Source: Malaciobacter pacificus (GTDB taxonomy: Bacteria > Campylobacterota > Campylobacteria > Campylobacterales > Arcobacteraceae). Taken from it: 64,000 bases of DNA. Positions 9,789-19,064 of the stretch are shown one piece after another. Under the pieces are notes generated by a model, which was not told the origin of the DNA, ran no database searches, and was given only the letters and a program-made list of their open reading frames with translations. The translations under genes and the position numbers were made by a program. The stretch spans positions 2,356,001 to 2,420,000 of the forward strand of contig NZ_CP035928.1 in assembly GCF_004214795.1 (NCBI RefSeq), given 5' to 3'. Within the stretch, counting starts at the first letter, position 1, and each line of letters opens with the position of its first letter.

Positions 9789-9808
9789 GAAAATTATTCT
9801 TACTTTTT
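9780..9808 (+). terminator. Rho-independent terminator of the SulP-Usp-lipoprotein operon
   Basis: A 12-bp perfect stem (9780-9791 with 9797-9808) with a 5-base loop. The 3' arm ends in five Ts. The lipoprotein stop codon lies inside the 5' arm. Confidence 0.8.
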
Positions 9809-9887
9809 AATCATCTATATTTCCTAAAACTTTAAAACCACCAAAGAAACACCAAAAAAAATTAAACTTCTTTAAAAGGAGTTTATT

Positions 9888-11231
9888 ATGAGCTATTCAA
9901 AAAAAAGATACTTAACTTATGGTCTTATAACAATCTTTGTTATGGTTTTACCATTTATAAAAATAAATGGAAATCATATGCTTTTACTTTCATTTGAAAA
10001 ATTGGAGTTTCATTTTTTAGGTTTTTCATACAATGTGAATGAACTATTTATAATGCCATTTTTACTTATGCTTTTATTTATTGGAATCTTTGCAATAACA
10101 ACTATGTTTGGTAGAGTTTGGTGTGGATGGGCATGTCCTCAAACTATCTTTAGAGTTATTTACAGAGACTTAATAGAAGGTACACTTTTAGATTTAAGAA
10201 GAATCAAGAATAAACAAAAAGATATTGATTATAGTAAAAGAAAAAATCAAATTAAAAAATATATTGGTTTACTTTTATGGTTTGGTATTACACTTATTAT
10301 TGCTTCAAATTTTATGTGGTATTTTGTTCCACCTGAAGACTTTTTTGCATATTTACAAGACCCTTTAAATCACTCATTTATGATTATGTTTGTTCTTAGT
10401 ATTGCACTATTTTTAGTATATGATATTGTATTTATGAAAGAGAACTTTTGTATGTATGTTTGTCCTTATTCTAGAATCCAGTCAGTACTTTATGATGATA
10501 ATACAAAGCAAGTTGTTTATGACACTAACAGAGGTGGAAATATTTATCAAAATGGAGAAAAATCTATTTTAAATATGAAACAATGGAGTGCAAATGAAGA
10601 GTGTACTACTTGTGAAGCATGTGTAAAAGTCTGTCCAACTCATATTGATATTAGAAAAGGTTTACAAGTTGAGTGTATCAACTGTTTAGAGTGTTCTGAT
10701 GCATGTGAAACGGTTATGGGGAAATTAGGGAAAGAGAATCTTATTCAATGGGGAAGTACAAATAAAGTTATAAATAAAAAGTTTGTCTCAATATTCTCAA
10801 AAAGAAATATCGCTTATTTTGCCAGCTTAATTTTATGTATTGTTTTTGCAATAAGTATGGCAACACAAAAAGAATATTTCATAGTAAATATAAATAAAAC
10901 AACACAACTATATAATATAAAATCAAGTGAACATATTGCAAATAACTACGTATTTACTATTCAAAATAGATTAGATAAAGAGTATACTTTTGATATAGAT
11001 GTGCAAGATAAAGAAAACTTTGAAGTAGTTAGAGTAAAACCATTTAAACTAAAACCAAACCAAAGAGTAAAAAAAGTTGTGATAGTTCAAACCAAAAAAA
11101 GAATGTTTATCTCTGATAAAAAAGATACTCCATTAAAACTAAAAATTGATATTAAAACCCTAGAAAATAACGAATATACTATGACTAGAGAAGTATCATT
11201 TATCTATCCAAGAAATGATTTAATTAAATAG
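9888..11231 (+). CDS. ccoG: Cytochrome c oxidase accessory protein CcoG (RdxA/FixG)
   Basis: CcoG is a membrane ferredoxin-like protein needed for copper delivery to cbb3-type oxidase. Several N-terminal helices surround the CGWACPQTIF motif near residue 79 and a second Cys motif MYVCPYSR. Two 4Fe-4S clusters follow: CTTCEACVKVCP near 239 and CINCLECSDAC near 264. Another helix and a periplasmic Ig-like C-terminal domain complete it. The length of 447 residues is normal. An AAGGAG ribosome site precedes the ATG. No ccoNOPQ genes lie in the window. The last 8 bases overlap the convergent histidine kinase gene. Confidence 0.92.
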   Translation: MSYSKKRYLTYGLITIFVMVLPFIKINGNHMLLLSFEKLEFHFLGFSYNVNELFIMPFLLMLLFIGIFAITTMFGRVWCGWACPQTIFRVIYRDLIEGTLLDLRRIKNKQKDIDYSKRKNQIKKYIGLLLWFGITLIIASNFMWYFVPPEDFFAYLQDPLNHSFMIMFVLSIALFLVYDIVFMKENFCMYVCPYSRIQSVLYDDNTKQVVYDTNRGGNIYQNGEKSILNMKQWSANEECTTCEACVKVCPTHIDIRKGLQVECINCLECSDACETVMGKLGKENLIQWGSTNKVINKKFVSIFSKRNIAYFASLILCIVFAISMATQKEYFIVNINKTTQLYNIKSSEHIANNYVFTIQNRLDKEYTFDIDVQDKENFEVVRVKPFKLKPNQRVKKVVIVQTKKRMFISDKKDTPLKLKIDIKTLENNEYTMTREVSFIYPRNDLIK

Positions 11232-12537
11232 CTTTTTCAATAAAGAGGGAAAAAATACACCCCTCTTTTAAATTTTTAACTTCAATCTTTCCATGAAATG
11301 ACTCTTCAATAATCTGTTTTACTAAAAAAAGTCCTAAGCCAGTACCTTCAACTTTAGTTGTAAAATATGGTTCAAAAATCTTTTCAAGTGAACCACTTAT
11401 TCCCTTGCCATTATCTTTTATTTTTATAATCACATCAGAACTATTTGTATCTATTTGAATATCAATAATTGGATTTTCTATATCTTTTAGAGTGTCAATA
11501 CTATTTGAAATAAGTGATAATAAAACTTGAGAGAACTCATTTTTACATCCAAATATTTGGATATTTTCAAAACTTCTAAAATCTTGAGAAACTTCAATAT
11601 TATGCTTTTTTAAATCTGCACTTATTATTGATAAAACCATATCAATACAAGCTTTAACTTCAAAGCACTCTTTTTCTTTTTTTGGAGTATAAAACTCTTT
11701 AAAATCATCAATTGTTTTTGATAAAAACTCTATTTGAGTATTTGCTTGAGATAGTTTTTTATCAAAATAAACTTCATCAAGATTATTTGATTTATACTTC
11801 TTATTTAAATTAATTAGTATATATGATAAGTTGTTTAAAGGTTGCCTAAATTGGTGGGTAATATTTGCAATCATCTCTCCAGTTTTCACTAGCTTTGATT
11901 GTTGGAAAACAATATCTTCATACTCTTTATTCTCTTTTTTTAAACTACTATATTTTGAAGATAAAAAAACCGTAAATAAAACTGCTTCAATAGAAAAGGC
12001 AACTAAAACAATATCAGTAAATCCCCTACTTTCATAATAATTTTTAAAATCAATTACAAATAGGAATATACATAAAATCGACCAACCAACGACATATATA
12101 AGTGCTGGTTTATTTGTATTTTTCAAGTTAAAAATCAATGAGATAAATAAAATTCCATATACAATAGTATAGGGTAAATACTCAAATAAATAGTAGTGAT
12201 AAAAAGAGGTTAAAATAACTATATTTAATAAAAAAGTATTTAAAATCAACTCTTTATAATTTGTAATTTTAGGTAAAAACCTTCCTTCAAAAAAGTTTGC
12301 CGCAAATATAATAGCACTAATACTTGATAGAGTTAAAGCTAATTCATCATAAAAACTATTATTATAAAAAAGCTTACTATATCCTATAATAAAAAAAAGA
12401 GAAAAGGATTGCATAAAACAATATATAATATAAAATAACTCTTTTGAATAAATATATCTAATCAAAGTGTAAAGAATAGTCATAAAAACTATCCCAAAAA
12501 TAACCCCAAAATATAAAATACTATAATCTAATATCAA
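11224..12537 (-). CDS. Membrane sensor histidine kinase with 7-helix sensor region
   Basis: About 200 N-terminal residues form roughly seven membrane helices without a large periplasmic domain, like the 7TMR-DISM class. A short coiled coil leads to the H-box ITHQFRQPLNN (His near 224), then the N-box (LISNSIDTL), G1 (IKDNGKGI), FEPYFTT and the G2 box GTGLGLFLV. The start appears to be TTG, and the gene overlaps the preceding response regulator by 17 bases, so the two are a pair. The stimulus is unknown. It lies downstream of the ars operon but beyond a gap, so arsenic sensing is not implied. Confidence 0.87.
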   Translation of the reverse strand: MILDYSILYFGVIFGIVFMTILYTLIRYIYSKELFYIIYCFMQSFSLFFIIGYSKLFYNNSFYDELALTLSSISAIIFAANFFEGRFLPKITNYKELILNTFLLNIVILTSFYHYYLFEYLPYTIVYGILFISLIFNLKNTNKPALIYVVGWSILCIFLFVIDFKNYYESRGFTDIVLVAFSIEAVLFTVFLSSKYSSLKKENKEYEDIVFQQSKLVKTGEMIANITHQFRQPLNNLSYILINLNKKYKSNNLDEVYFDKKLSQANTQIEFLSKTIDDFKEFYTPKKEKECFEVKACIDMVLSIISADLKKHNIEVSQDFRSFENIQIFGCKNEFSQVLLSLISNSIDTLKDIENPIIDIQIDTNSSDVIIKIKDNGKGISGSLEKIFEPYFTTKVEGTGLGLFLVKQIIEESFHGKIEVKNLKEGCIFSLFIEKAI

Positions 12538-13213
12538 CTTTATATCCTGTTCCTGTTAGATTAGAAATAAGCTCTTTTGGGATTTTTTTCTTTATATTTT
12601 TTACTAGAGTTTTTAAAGCATCTTTACTCATAACCTCTCCATCCCAAACAAAACTTTCAATTTCACTATAAGTTACATATCTATTTTTGTTTTTTAAAAG
12701 TAAATAAATAAAGTCAATCTCTTTTGATCTTAGCTTAATTAATTCATCATTACATACTAAAGTTAGATTATACATATCAAATTTTGTATTTTTATCTAAA
12801 AGTATAATATTAGACTCTTTTTTTATTATATTATCACAGGCTGTTTTTAAAGCTTTTTCTAGTTCTTTTTCATTTACAGGTTTTACTAAATATTTTACTA
12901 GCTTTAACTCTACAGCTCGAAGCAAATAATCTTTATCACAAAATGCTGTTAGAATTATAATCTGAACCTCATCATCTTTTTCTCTAATTTTAGATACAAA
13001 CTCTAAGCCATTTAATTTTGGCATTTGAATATCTGTAATTATAATATGTGGATTTTTTTCTTTGTAGATTTTAAAAGCATCTATAGCATTATTAGATTCA
13101 TAAATATTCTCAAAATAGTCTTGAAGTAATTCAACTGCATTTTCTCTTGCTATGTCATCATCTTCAACAACTAAAACTTTTATATTATTATAATTTACCA
13201 CATTGATATCCAT
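12521..13213 (-). CDS. OmpR-type response regulator
   Basis: The receiver domain has the acidic pocket VVEDDD (residues 15-20), phospho-acceptor Asp61 in ITDIQMP, Thr/Ser switch region ILTAF and Lys111 in VKPVN. A C-terminal winged helix for DNA binding (about 140-230) ends in LTGTGYKVDIRL, typical of the OmpR/PhoB class. It overlaps the kinase gene after it. It resembles the response regulator at 54251 closely enough to be a paralogue. Confidence 0.87.
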   Translation of the reverse strand: MDINVVNYNNIKVLVVEDDDIARENAVELLQDYFENIYESNNAIDAFKIYKEKNPHIIITDIQMPKLNGLEFVSKIREKDDEVQIIILTAFCDKDYLLRAVELKLVKYLVKPVNEKELEKALKTACDNIIKKESNIILLDKNTKFDMYNLTLVCNDELIKLRSKEIDFIYLLLKNKNRYVTYSEIESFVWDGEVMSKDALKTLVKNIKKKIPKELISNLTGTGYKVDIRL

Positions 13214-13288
13214 TGATTTTTTTTAGTATATATTATTTTTCAAAGGATATCAATAAATGGTGTTTATTTAGTGTTAAAATAATAGAGA

Positions 13289-13516
13289 TTAAAAAAAGTT
13301 TTTAATCTCTTCTGCACTTAAAAGTTTTCCAGTAGATTTAACCTCTCCATCAATAACTAAACCAGGTGTATTCATAACACCATACTCCATAATTTTTACT
13401 AAATCTTCAACTTTTTCAATTTGAGCAAAAATACCTGCTTGAGCAACTGCAGTTTTTGTATTTTGAACTAAAGCCTCACATTTAGAACATCCTGTTCCTA
13501 AAATCTCAATTTTCAT
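13289..13516 (-). CDS. Mini-thioredoxin, redox-active disulfide protein 2 family
   Basis: The 75-residue protein has a thioredoxin fold with the CSKC active site at residues 10-13 and the cis-proline segment NTPGLVIDG. Small proteins of this type accompany DUF318 permeases in arsenic and metal islands, where they are thought to supply or sense thiols. It is the last gene of the ars operon, 20 bases after the permease. Confidence 0.8.
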   Translation of the reverse strand: MKIEILGTGCSKCEALVQNTKTAVAQAGIFAQIEKVEDLVKIMEYGVMNTPGLVIDGEVKSTGKLLSAEEIKNFF

Positions 13517-13536
13517 AATTATTCTCCTTTAAATTT

Positions 13537-14499
13537 TTATAATATAGCATTAAATATAAAACCAACCAATAAAATAGCAAATCCAACTGTTCCAAAAAAT
13601 ATAGAAATTAATTTCATAGATAATACTCTTTTTAAAATCATAGCTTCTGGTAAACTAAGTGCAACAACAGCCATCATAAATGATAATGCTGTTCCTAAAA
13701 GCATACCTTTTGATGTTAATACTTCAATAAGTGGTAACATACCCGCTGCACTTGAATACATAGGTATTCCCATAATAACAGCTAAAATTGGTGCATACCA
13801 TACATCTCCACCTGCATATTTTGAAATTAATTCAGAAGGTATATATCCATGAATAAAAGCACCTATTCCAATACCAATAATTACATAGATATAAATTTTC
13901 TTTAGAATATCAAAACTATCCCTCCAAGCCTCTTTAGTCCTTTGATTTATTGATATAGTAGTTTCATCACTATTTGAGCTACAACAATTAGCTGGTTTTA
14001 CATCTAATAAAACCTCTTTTTCTAAATTCATACTGTCAATTACAAGTCCTGCGATAATAGCTATTAATAAAGCACAAGCCATATATAAAAGTGTAATTTT
14101 AACTCCAAATAATGAGAATAATAAAGCAATTACAACAGCATCACTTAAAGGAGCAGAAATTAGATATGAAAAAGTTACTCCAAGAGGAATTCTAGCTTGT
14201 AAGAAACCTAAAAACAAAGGTATTGCACTACATGAACAAAAGGGAGTTAATATCCCAAAAAATGCTGCAAAAACATGACCTAATAATTTATGTTTTCCAC
14301 TTAAATAGTCTCTTATTTTTTCAACAGGAAAATAACTTCTTAAAAAAGTCACAATATAAATAATAACAACTAATAAAAACAAGATTTTCACTGTATCATA
14401 AATAAAAAAGTGCAAAGCTGAAGTTAAATGACTATCTTTAGTCATACCAAAAATATCATATATTAAATAATCTAAAAGTTTTTCCCAATAATAAAACAT
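13537..14499 (-). CDS. DUF318-family permease (ArsP-like)
   Basis: A 320-residue polytopic protein of about eight helices, with the conserved CSCSAIPLFLGFLQ segment and a central loop rich in Cys (NCCSSNSDE). The DUF318 group includes ArsP, the organoarsenical efflux permease known in Campylobacter; Cys residues in helix or loop positions bind trivalent arsenicals there. I chose ATG 14499, which overlaps the chrA stop by one base (TGATG); a TTG one codon upstream is possible. Its position between chrA and the mini-thioredoxin supports an oxyanion or organoarsenical role. Confidence 0.75.
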   Translation of the reverse strand: MFYYWEKLLDYLIYDIFGMTKDSHLTSALHFFIYDTVKILFLLVVIIYIVTFLRSYFPVEKIRDYLSGKHKLLGHVFAAFFGILTPFCSCSAIPLFLGFLQARIPLGVTFSYLISAPLSDAVVIALLFSLFGVKITLLYMACALLIAIIAGLVIDSMNLEKEVLLDVKPANCCSSNSDETTISINQRTKEAWRDSFDILKKIYIYVIIGIGIGAFIHGYIPSELISKYAGGDVWYAPILAVIMGIPMYSSAAGMLPLIEVLTSKGMLLGTALSFMMAVVALSLPEAMILKRVLSMKLISIFFGTVGFAILLVGFIFNAIL

Positions 14500-15641
14500 C
14501 AATTAAATCCTATTCCATATAAACAATAAACAACAATTAAAAGTAAAATTGGTAGTTTATATTTTCTCATTAAAAATACCCCCATTAGTGCAAAAGATAA
14601 ATCATATATATCAAAAACTGCACTAGGAATAACAATTAAACAAAGTGTAACAAAAAGTATTGCAACAACACTTGCATTTACTCCAACAATAATTCTTGAA
14701 ACAACTAAATTACTTGAATAACTTTCAAAACTTTTGTAAAAACCAAGTATTAATAAAAAGCCTGGTAAAAATATAGCAATTGTTGCTACAAGACTTCCAA
14801 CAAAAGGAGAGTTCTCATAAAATATAGCTCCAATGTAACTAGCTATTGTAAACATTGGACCAGGAACTGCTTGGGCTAAAGAATATGCAGTTAAAAAACT
14901 ATTTTGTTCAATATCTACATTACTACTAATAAGAGGTAATACAACATGCCCTCCACCAAAGACTAAACTTCCTACTTGATAAAAAGAGTTAAATAATTCT
15001 AACAAACTATTTTGATTTTCAATAATTGGAAAAACAATTAAAAAAATAAAAAACAAGAAAAGAGGTAAAAAATAAGGTTTTATATATCTTTTCTCATCTT
15101 TTTTATTCTCTATCTTTTTTGAAAAAACAAGAGAAAGTAACGCAGATAAAATAATCACAAGTAATTGAATATAAAAACTTTGAAATAGTATTAATATTAA
15201 TACACTAAATACAAATATTATTCTACTTATTGAGGTTTTACACAAACTATTAAACATCCCTATTGTTGCATCAGCAACCACAATTACTGCAAAAAGTTTA
15301 AGCCCATAAATTAATGCAATTACTAAGTTATTTTCAGAATATTGACTTTGAAAAATTGCTGCAAAATATAAAAGTAAAAAAGATGGTATTGTAAAAGCAA
15401 TAAAAGCAATTATAGCTCCAATTACTCCACCTTTTTTAAGTCCTATTGTAAAACCAACCTGAGAAGAACTAGGTCCTGGTAAAAACTGACTAAGTGCTAC
15501 TATTTTTGAAAAATCCTCATCACTTAACCAGTTTAATTTTTCAACAAATCTTTTTCTAAAAAAACTAATATGAGCCATTGGCCCACCAAAGCTAAAAAGT
15601 CCTAGAACAAAGAATTGCCAAAAAATATTTAACTGTTTCAT
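14499..15641 (-). CDS. chrA: ChrA-type chromate ion transporter
   Basis: This 380-residue protein is a two-domain CHR transporter. Each half starts with the family signature: FGGPMAHISFFRKRFVEKLNWL with LSQFLPGPSSSQVGFTIG in the first half and FGGGHVVLPLI with AQAVPGPMFTIASYIGA in the second. Known members export chromate by proton antiport; others may carry related oxyanions. It lies between arsC and the permease in a single transcription unit, an uncommon but reported arrangement of ars islands. The start is ATG at 15641, one base before the end of arsC. Confidence 0.85.
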   Translation of the reverse strand: MKQLNIFWQFFVLGLFSFGGPMAHISFFRKRFVEKLNWLSDEDFSKIVALSQFLPGPSSSQVGFTIGLKKGGVIGAIIAFIAFTIPSFLLLYFAAIFQSQYSENNLVIALIYGLKLFAVIVVADATIGMFNSLCKTSISRIIFVFSVLILILFQSFYIQLLVIILSALLSLVFSKKIENKKDEKRYIKPYFLPLFLFFIFLIVFPIIENQNSLLELFNSFYQVGSLVFGGGHVVLPLISSNVDIEQNSFLTAYSLAQAVPGPMFTIASYIGAIFYENSPFVGSLVATIAIFLPGFLLILGFYKSFESYSSNLVVSRIIVGVNASVVAILFVTLCLIVIPSAVFDIYDLSFALMGVFLMRKYKLPILLLIVVYCLYGIGFN

Positions 15642-15642
15642 A

Positions 15643-16044
15643 CTATTTTAATGCTTCAACAACTTTTGGAAGTAAAATCTCTTCAATCTCTTTATATGTC
15701 TCTTCAAATGCTTCAAAACCTTTTCCATCTGGGTCTTCAAAACCTACATGAATAACTTTTACAGCTTTTGGAAACATTGGACAAGTCTCATTAGCATGAT
15801 CACAAACAGTTACTACTAAATCATACTCATTATCAATTACTTTATCTATAGTCTTTGAGTGATACTCTTCCTTCCAAATACCTTTTTCAGTCAATAGTTT
15901 TTGAGCATTTGGATTTACTCTACCACTTGCCTTAACTCCACTAGAATCAGAACTTATACCATCAAGTTTTGCATTGATTAATGCTTCTGCGATTATACTT
16001 CTACAAGAGTTACCCGTACATAAAATTAAAACTTTTTTATCCAT
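15643..16044 (-). CDS. arsC: Thioredoxin-coupled arsenate reductase ArsC
   Basis: The protein has a low-molecular-weight phosphatase fold of 133 residues. The active-site loop CTGNSCRS has Cys9 and Arg15, and a Cys pair at 81 and 88 (VTVCDHANETCP) matches the Cys10/82/89 relay of S. aureus ArsC. It reduces arsenate to arsenite using thioredoxin. The 13-base gap to the previous reductase gene and its position inside the ars operon support the role. Confidence 0.87.
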   Translation of the reverse strand: MDKKVLILCTGNSCRSIIAEALINAKLDGISSDSSGVKASGRVNPNAQKLLTEKGIWKEEYHSKTIDKVIDNEYDLVVTVCDHANETCPMFPKAVKVIHVGFEDPDGKGFEAFEETYKEIEEILLPKVVEALK

Positions 16045-16057
16045 AATATTTTTCCTT

Positions 16058-16531
16058 TTATTGATTTAAACGCCATTTTAGGGGAAAACCAGATTTTATA
16101 TGTTGATTTTTTACTAAAGATATAAACTCTAAAACATTTTCTTTTAATTCATTTTTTGAATTTATAACTTTTTCTTTTTTTTCTTCATAAGTTCCATCGC
16201 ATGCAGGACTTGTAATATTCCAATGAAGTACTCCATCAAGTCCAGGGAAAATTGGACAAGGCTCTTTTTTAGCTTCATCACAAACAGTAATAACATAGTG
16301 AAAATGTTTTCCATCTTTGTATAAATCTAATACTTTATTTGTAGTATAAGTTGAGATATCCATATCTTCTGTCTGCTTTAAAACCTCAACTGCCATTGGG
16401 TTTAAACTTCCTGGTTCAATTCCAGCACTTTCAACTATAAAATCTTCACCACCAAATTTTCTTAATAAAGCTTCACCAATTTGACTTCTTGTAGTATTAT
16501 GACTACAAATAAATAAAACATTTGTTTTCAA
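16058..16531 (-). CDS. arsC: Second LMW-phosphatase-type arsenate reductase
   Basis: The 157-residue protein shares the fold of the neighbouring ArsC but is clearly divergent: loop CSHNTTRS (Cys9, Arg15), second Cys pair 84/92 in VTVCDEAKKEPCP, and a longer C-terminus ending in a basic segment. It may be an arsenate reductase with a different electron donor or a phosphatase acting on a related substrate. The start is TTG with a good AGGGGAAA ribosome site. Two different ArsC-type genes in tandem are retained, which suggests different coupling partners. Confidence 0.8.
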   Translation of the reverse strand: MKTNVLFICSHNTTRSQIGEALLRKFGGEDFIVESAGIEPGSLNPMAVEVLKQTEDMDISTYTTNKVLDLYKDGKHFHYVITVCDEAKKEPCPIFPGLDGVLHWNITSPACDGTYEEKKEKVINSKNELKENVLEFISLVKNQHIKSGFPLKWRLNQ

Positions 16532-16540
16532 CTATTTCCC

Positions 16541-17092
16541 CTATATTAAATTTAATCCATCTAATAAAATTTTAAATCCAAGAATTATTAAGATAATTCC
16601 ACCTAAAAACTCAGCTTTAGATTCTAAAAATCCTCCAAGCTTCTTTCCAATATAAACAGCTATTAAACATAAAACAAAAGTAATTAGTGTTATTAAAATA
16701 ACTGCATACCAAATGTTAACTTCTCCAAAAGAAAAAGTAATCCCTACTGCTAAAGCATCAATACTAGTTGCTATTGCTAAGAAAAAAAGTGTTTTAGTTT
16801 TTAAATCACTTAACTCATCTTCAAAATCATCTTCTTGTGCTTCTTTTATCATTCTATATCCTAAATAAACAAGAATTATAAAAGCAATAAAGTGATCAAA
16901 ACTATCAACAAAATCTGCAAATAAACTTCCAGCAAAATATCCAATTAAAGGCATAAGCCCTTGAAATATTCCCATAAAAGCAGCTATTTTTAAAGTTGTA
17001 CCAAAGCTAATATTTTTATATTTACTTCCACTTGCTATACTAACTGCTACACTATCCATAGCTAATGCAATTGCTATTAAAATTAATTCCAT
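16541..17092 (-). CDS. mntP: Manganese efflux pump MntP family
   Basis: A six-helix membrane protein of 183 residues. The two inverted halves carry the family motif with acidic residues in the membrane: AMDSVAVSIASG and SIDALAVGITFSFG. MntP exports Mn2+; in an ars operon it may protect from metal stress or carry another ion. It lies between arsB and the arsC pair with gaps of about 10 bases. Confidence 0.82.
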   Translation of the reverse strand: MELILIAIALAMDSVAVSIASGSKYKNISFGTTLKIAAFMGIFQGLMPLIGYFAGSLFADFVDSFDHFIAFIILVYLGYRMIKEAQEDDFEDELSDLKTKTLFFLAIATSIDALAVGITFSFGEVNIWYAVILITLITFVLCLIAVYIGKKLGGFLESKAEFLGGIILIILGFKILLDGLNLI

Positions 17093-17104
17093 AACTACTA
17101 CTTC

Positions 17105-18367
17105 TTACACCAATGATAATAAAACTATAAATAATACAGGTGGTGTTATTATAAGTCCAAATTTACTATATTGAGCAAATGATATATTAACACCTTTTTT
17201 AGCCAATACATGAAGCCATAATAGCGTAGCTAAGCTACCAAACGGTGTCATTTTTGGTCCTAAGTTACAACCTATAATATTTGCATAAGCTAAGGCTTGA
17301 TTCATTGACTCGCCCATATTTTGTAAAGCTATATCCATAATCATAACTGTTGGCATATTGTTCATAATTGCAGATAAGAATGCTGATAAAAACCCTGTTC
17401 CAATAATTGCAATTGTATCTCCTCTTTGAGCTAAATCATGTAATACTAAAGTTAAATAATCCGTAAGACCTTCGTTTTTTAATCCATAAACAACAATATA
17501 TAAACCTATACTAAACCAAACTACTTGCCATGGTGCTTCTTTTATAATATGTACAGGTTTTACAGCATTAAATAATTTTGCAATAATTAAAAAGATAATT
17601 CCTCCACCTAAAGCAAAAACAGAAACTGGTAAATCATAAGCATCTCCTACAAAATACCCCACTAATAAAACAGCTAAAAATATCCAAGCTAAATAAAACA
17701 GTTTTACATTTTTTAAAACACTACTTGGTTCTTTTAATAAAGAAGTGTCAATAGTTTTTGGTATATCTTTTCTTAAAATTAAATATAAAAATATTATTGA
17801 AACAAACACACTTACAATATAAGGAATAATCATATTTTGTAAATACTCCATAAATCCAATATCAAAATAGTTTGCTGTTACAATATTTGTAAGGTTTGAA
17901 AATACAAAAGGTAAAGATGCACTATCACTTATAAAACCACCTGCAAGTAAAAATGCAATGATTGATTTCATATTTAAATTTAATATTCTCATTTTTGCAA
18001 GTAAAATTGGAGTTAAAATAAGTGCCGCCCCATCATTTGCAAATAATGCAGAAACAAAAGCTCCAAGTAAAATAGAATAAATAAACATCAAAGTTCCATT
18101 TCCATTTGAAAACTTTGCCATTTTTAAAGCACACCATTCAAAGAAACCAATCTCATCTAAAACCATAGATAAAATAATAATTCCAATAAAAGCTAAAGTG
18201 GCATCCCACACAATATCAGTTACAATAAAAACATCATCTAAACTTACAACACCAACAACTAAAGCAACAATTGCTCCAATAACTGCTGTTGTACCAATTT
18301 GTAAATTTTTTGGTTGCCAAATAACAAACACTAAAGTTACAATAAAAATTAAACTAGCAATAAACAT
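17105..18367 (-). CDS. arsB: ArsB-type arsenite efflux permease
   Basis: A 420-residue, roughly 12-helix transporter of the ArsB/ion-transporter superfamily. Recognisable segments are FANDGAALILTPILLA, the NLTNIV segment after GGFISDSASLPFVFSN, and NNMPTVMIMDIAL near the C-terminal half. ArsB exports arsenite and antimonite using the proton gradient or an ATPase (ArsA). No arsA is present here, so it should act as a secondary carrier. Confidence 0.88.
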   Translation of the reverse strand: MFIASLIFIVTLVFVIWQPKNLQIGTTAVIGAIVALVVGVVSLDDVFIVTDIVWDATLAFIGIIILSMVLDEIGFFEWCALKMAKFSNGNGTLMFIYSILLGAFVSALFANDGAALILTPILLAKMRILNLNMKSIIAFLLAGGFISDSASLPFVFSNLTNIVTANYFDIGFMEYLQNMIIPYIVSVFVSIIFLYLILRKDIPKTIDTSLLKEPSSVLKNVKLFYLAWIFLAVLLVGYFVGDAYDLPVSVFALGGGIIFLIIAKLFNAVKPVHIIKEAPWQVVWFSIGLYIVVYGLKNEGLTDYLTLVLHDLAQRGDTIAIIGTGFLSAFLSAIMNNMPTVMIMDIALQNMGESMNQALAYANIIGCNLGPKMTPFGSLATLLWLHVLAKKGVNISFAQYSKFGLIITPPVLFIVLLSLV

Positions 18368-18368
18368 T

Positions 18369-18722
18369 TTATTCCTCTGCCATATCCATAATTTCAGGCT
18401 TTAAAGTATAAATAAAAGTATCAACTTCAAGCTCATCATATCTCTCAACAGTTACAGGTGTTCGCTCAAACTCATCACCTTCAAACTCATCTAAATAATC
18501 CCATTTATCAATTAAATTATCACTATAAAACAAATACCCATGTATTGTGTCATTTCCTGCATCAAGTCTAATTCCAGGATATCCCATACTAGCACTCCAA
18601 CCTGCATCTATCAATTTTCCTTTGACAGTTGCGGGTACAAATTTTCCAACAATCTCTTCTAATACGTGTCCATTTGGGCAATTTGGCATTAGTGTTCCAT
18701 ATACAAATAGTGTCTCTTTCAA
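18369..18722 (-). CDS. Gamma-glutamylcyclotransferase (AIG2/GGCT-like) protein
   Basis: A 117-residue barrel-fold protein with the N-terminal signature VYGTLM and the acidic motif LDEFEGDEFERTPV expected to hold the catalytic Glu. These enzymes cleave gamma-glutamyl peptides to 5-oxoproline, as in glutathione or gamma-Glu-Cys turnover. Its place directly after arsR (stop TAA immediately followed by a TTG start) is unusual; it could affect low-molecular-weight thiol pools needed for arsenite conjugation. That role is an inference. Confidence 0.75.
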   Translation of the reverse strand: MKETLFVYGTLMPNCPNGHVLEEIVGKFVPATVKGKLIDAGWSASMGYPGIRLDAGNDTIHGYLFYSDNLIDKWDYLDEFEGDEFERTPVTVERYDELEVDTFIYTLKPEIMDMAEE

Positions 18723-19040
18723 TTAATCTTCCTTATTTTCACAAACTTTTTTTAATGATGGTAACTCCATTTGTAGTGTTTCAATCTCTTTTATGCAAGA
18801 TGTTCTAAACTCATCAAGTGGAAATCTGACACTATAATAAGCCCATCGACCTTGCCTATCAACTCTTAAAAACCCAGCTTCTTTTAGGATTTTTAAATGT
18901 CTAGAAAGACGTGATTGAATCATATCAAATGAATTTTCTAAATCACAAACACAACACTTACCATGAATGTTTATAAATTTTAGAAGTTTTACTCTTGTTT
19001 CATCATTTAAGGCACTAACTGATTTTAAAAATATATCCAT
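18723..19040 (-). CDS. arsR: ArsR/SmtB-family arsenic-responsive repressor
   Basis: A 105-residue winged-helix repressor. The recognition helix region reads SRLSRHLKILKEAG. The metalloid-sensing Cys cluster is Cys29, Cys30 and Cys32 in KCCVCDLENS, matching the ELCVCDL box of classical ArsR proteins. Arsenite binding should release DNA. It is the first gene of the nine-gene operon that follows and lies just downstream of a promoter with a perfect inverted repeat. Confidence 0.9.
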   Translation of the reverse strand: MDIFLKSVSALNDETRVKLLKFINIHGKCCVCDLENSFDMIQSRLSRHLKILKEAGFLRVDRQGRWAYYSVRFPLDEFRTSCIKEIETLQMELPSLKKVCENKED

Positions 19041-19064
19041 AGTTGTCCTTTGATTTTTTTTGTG

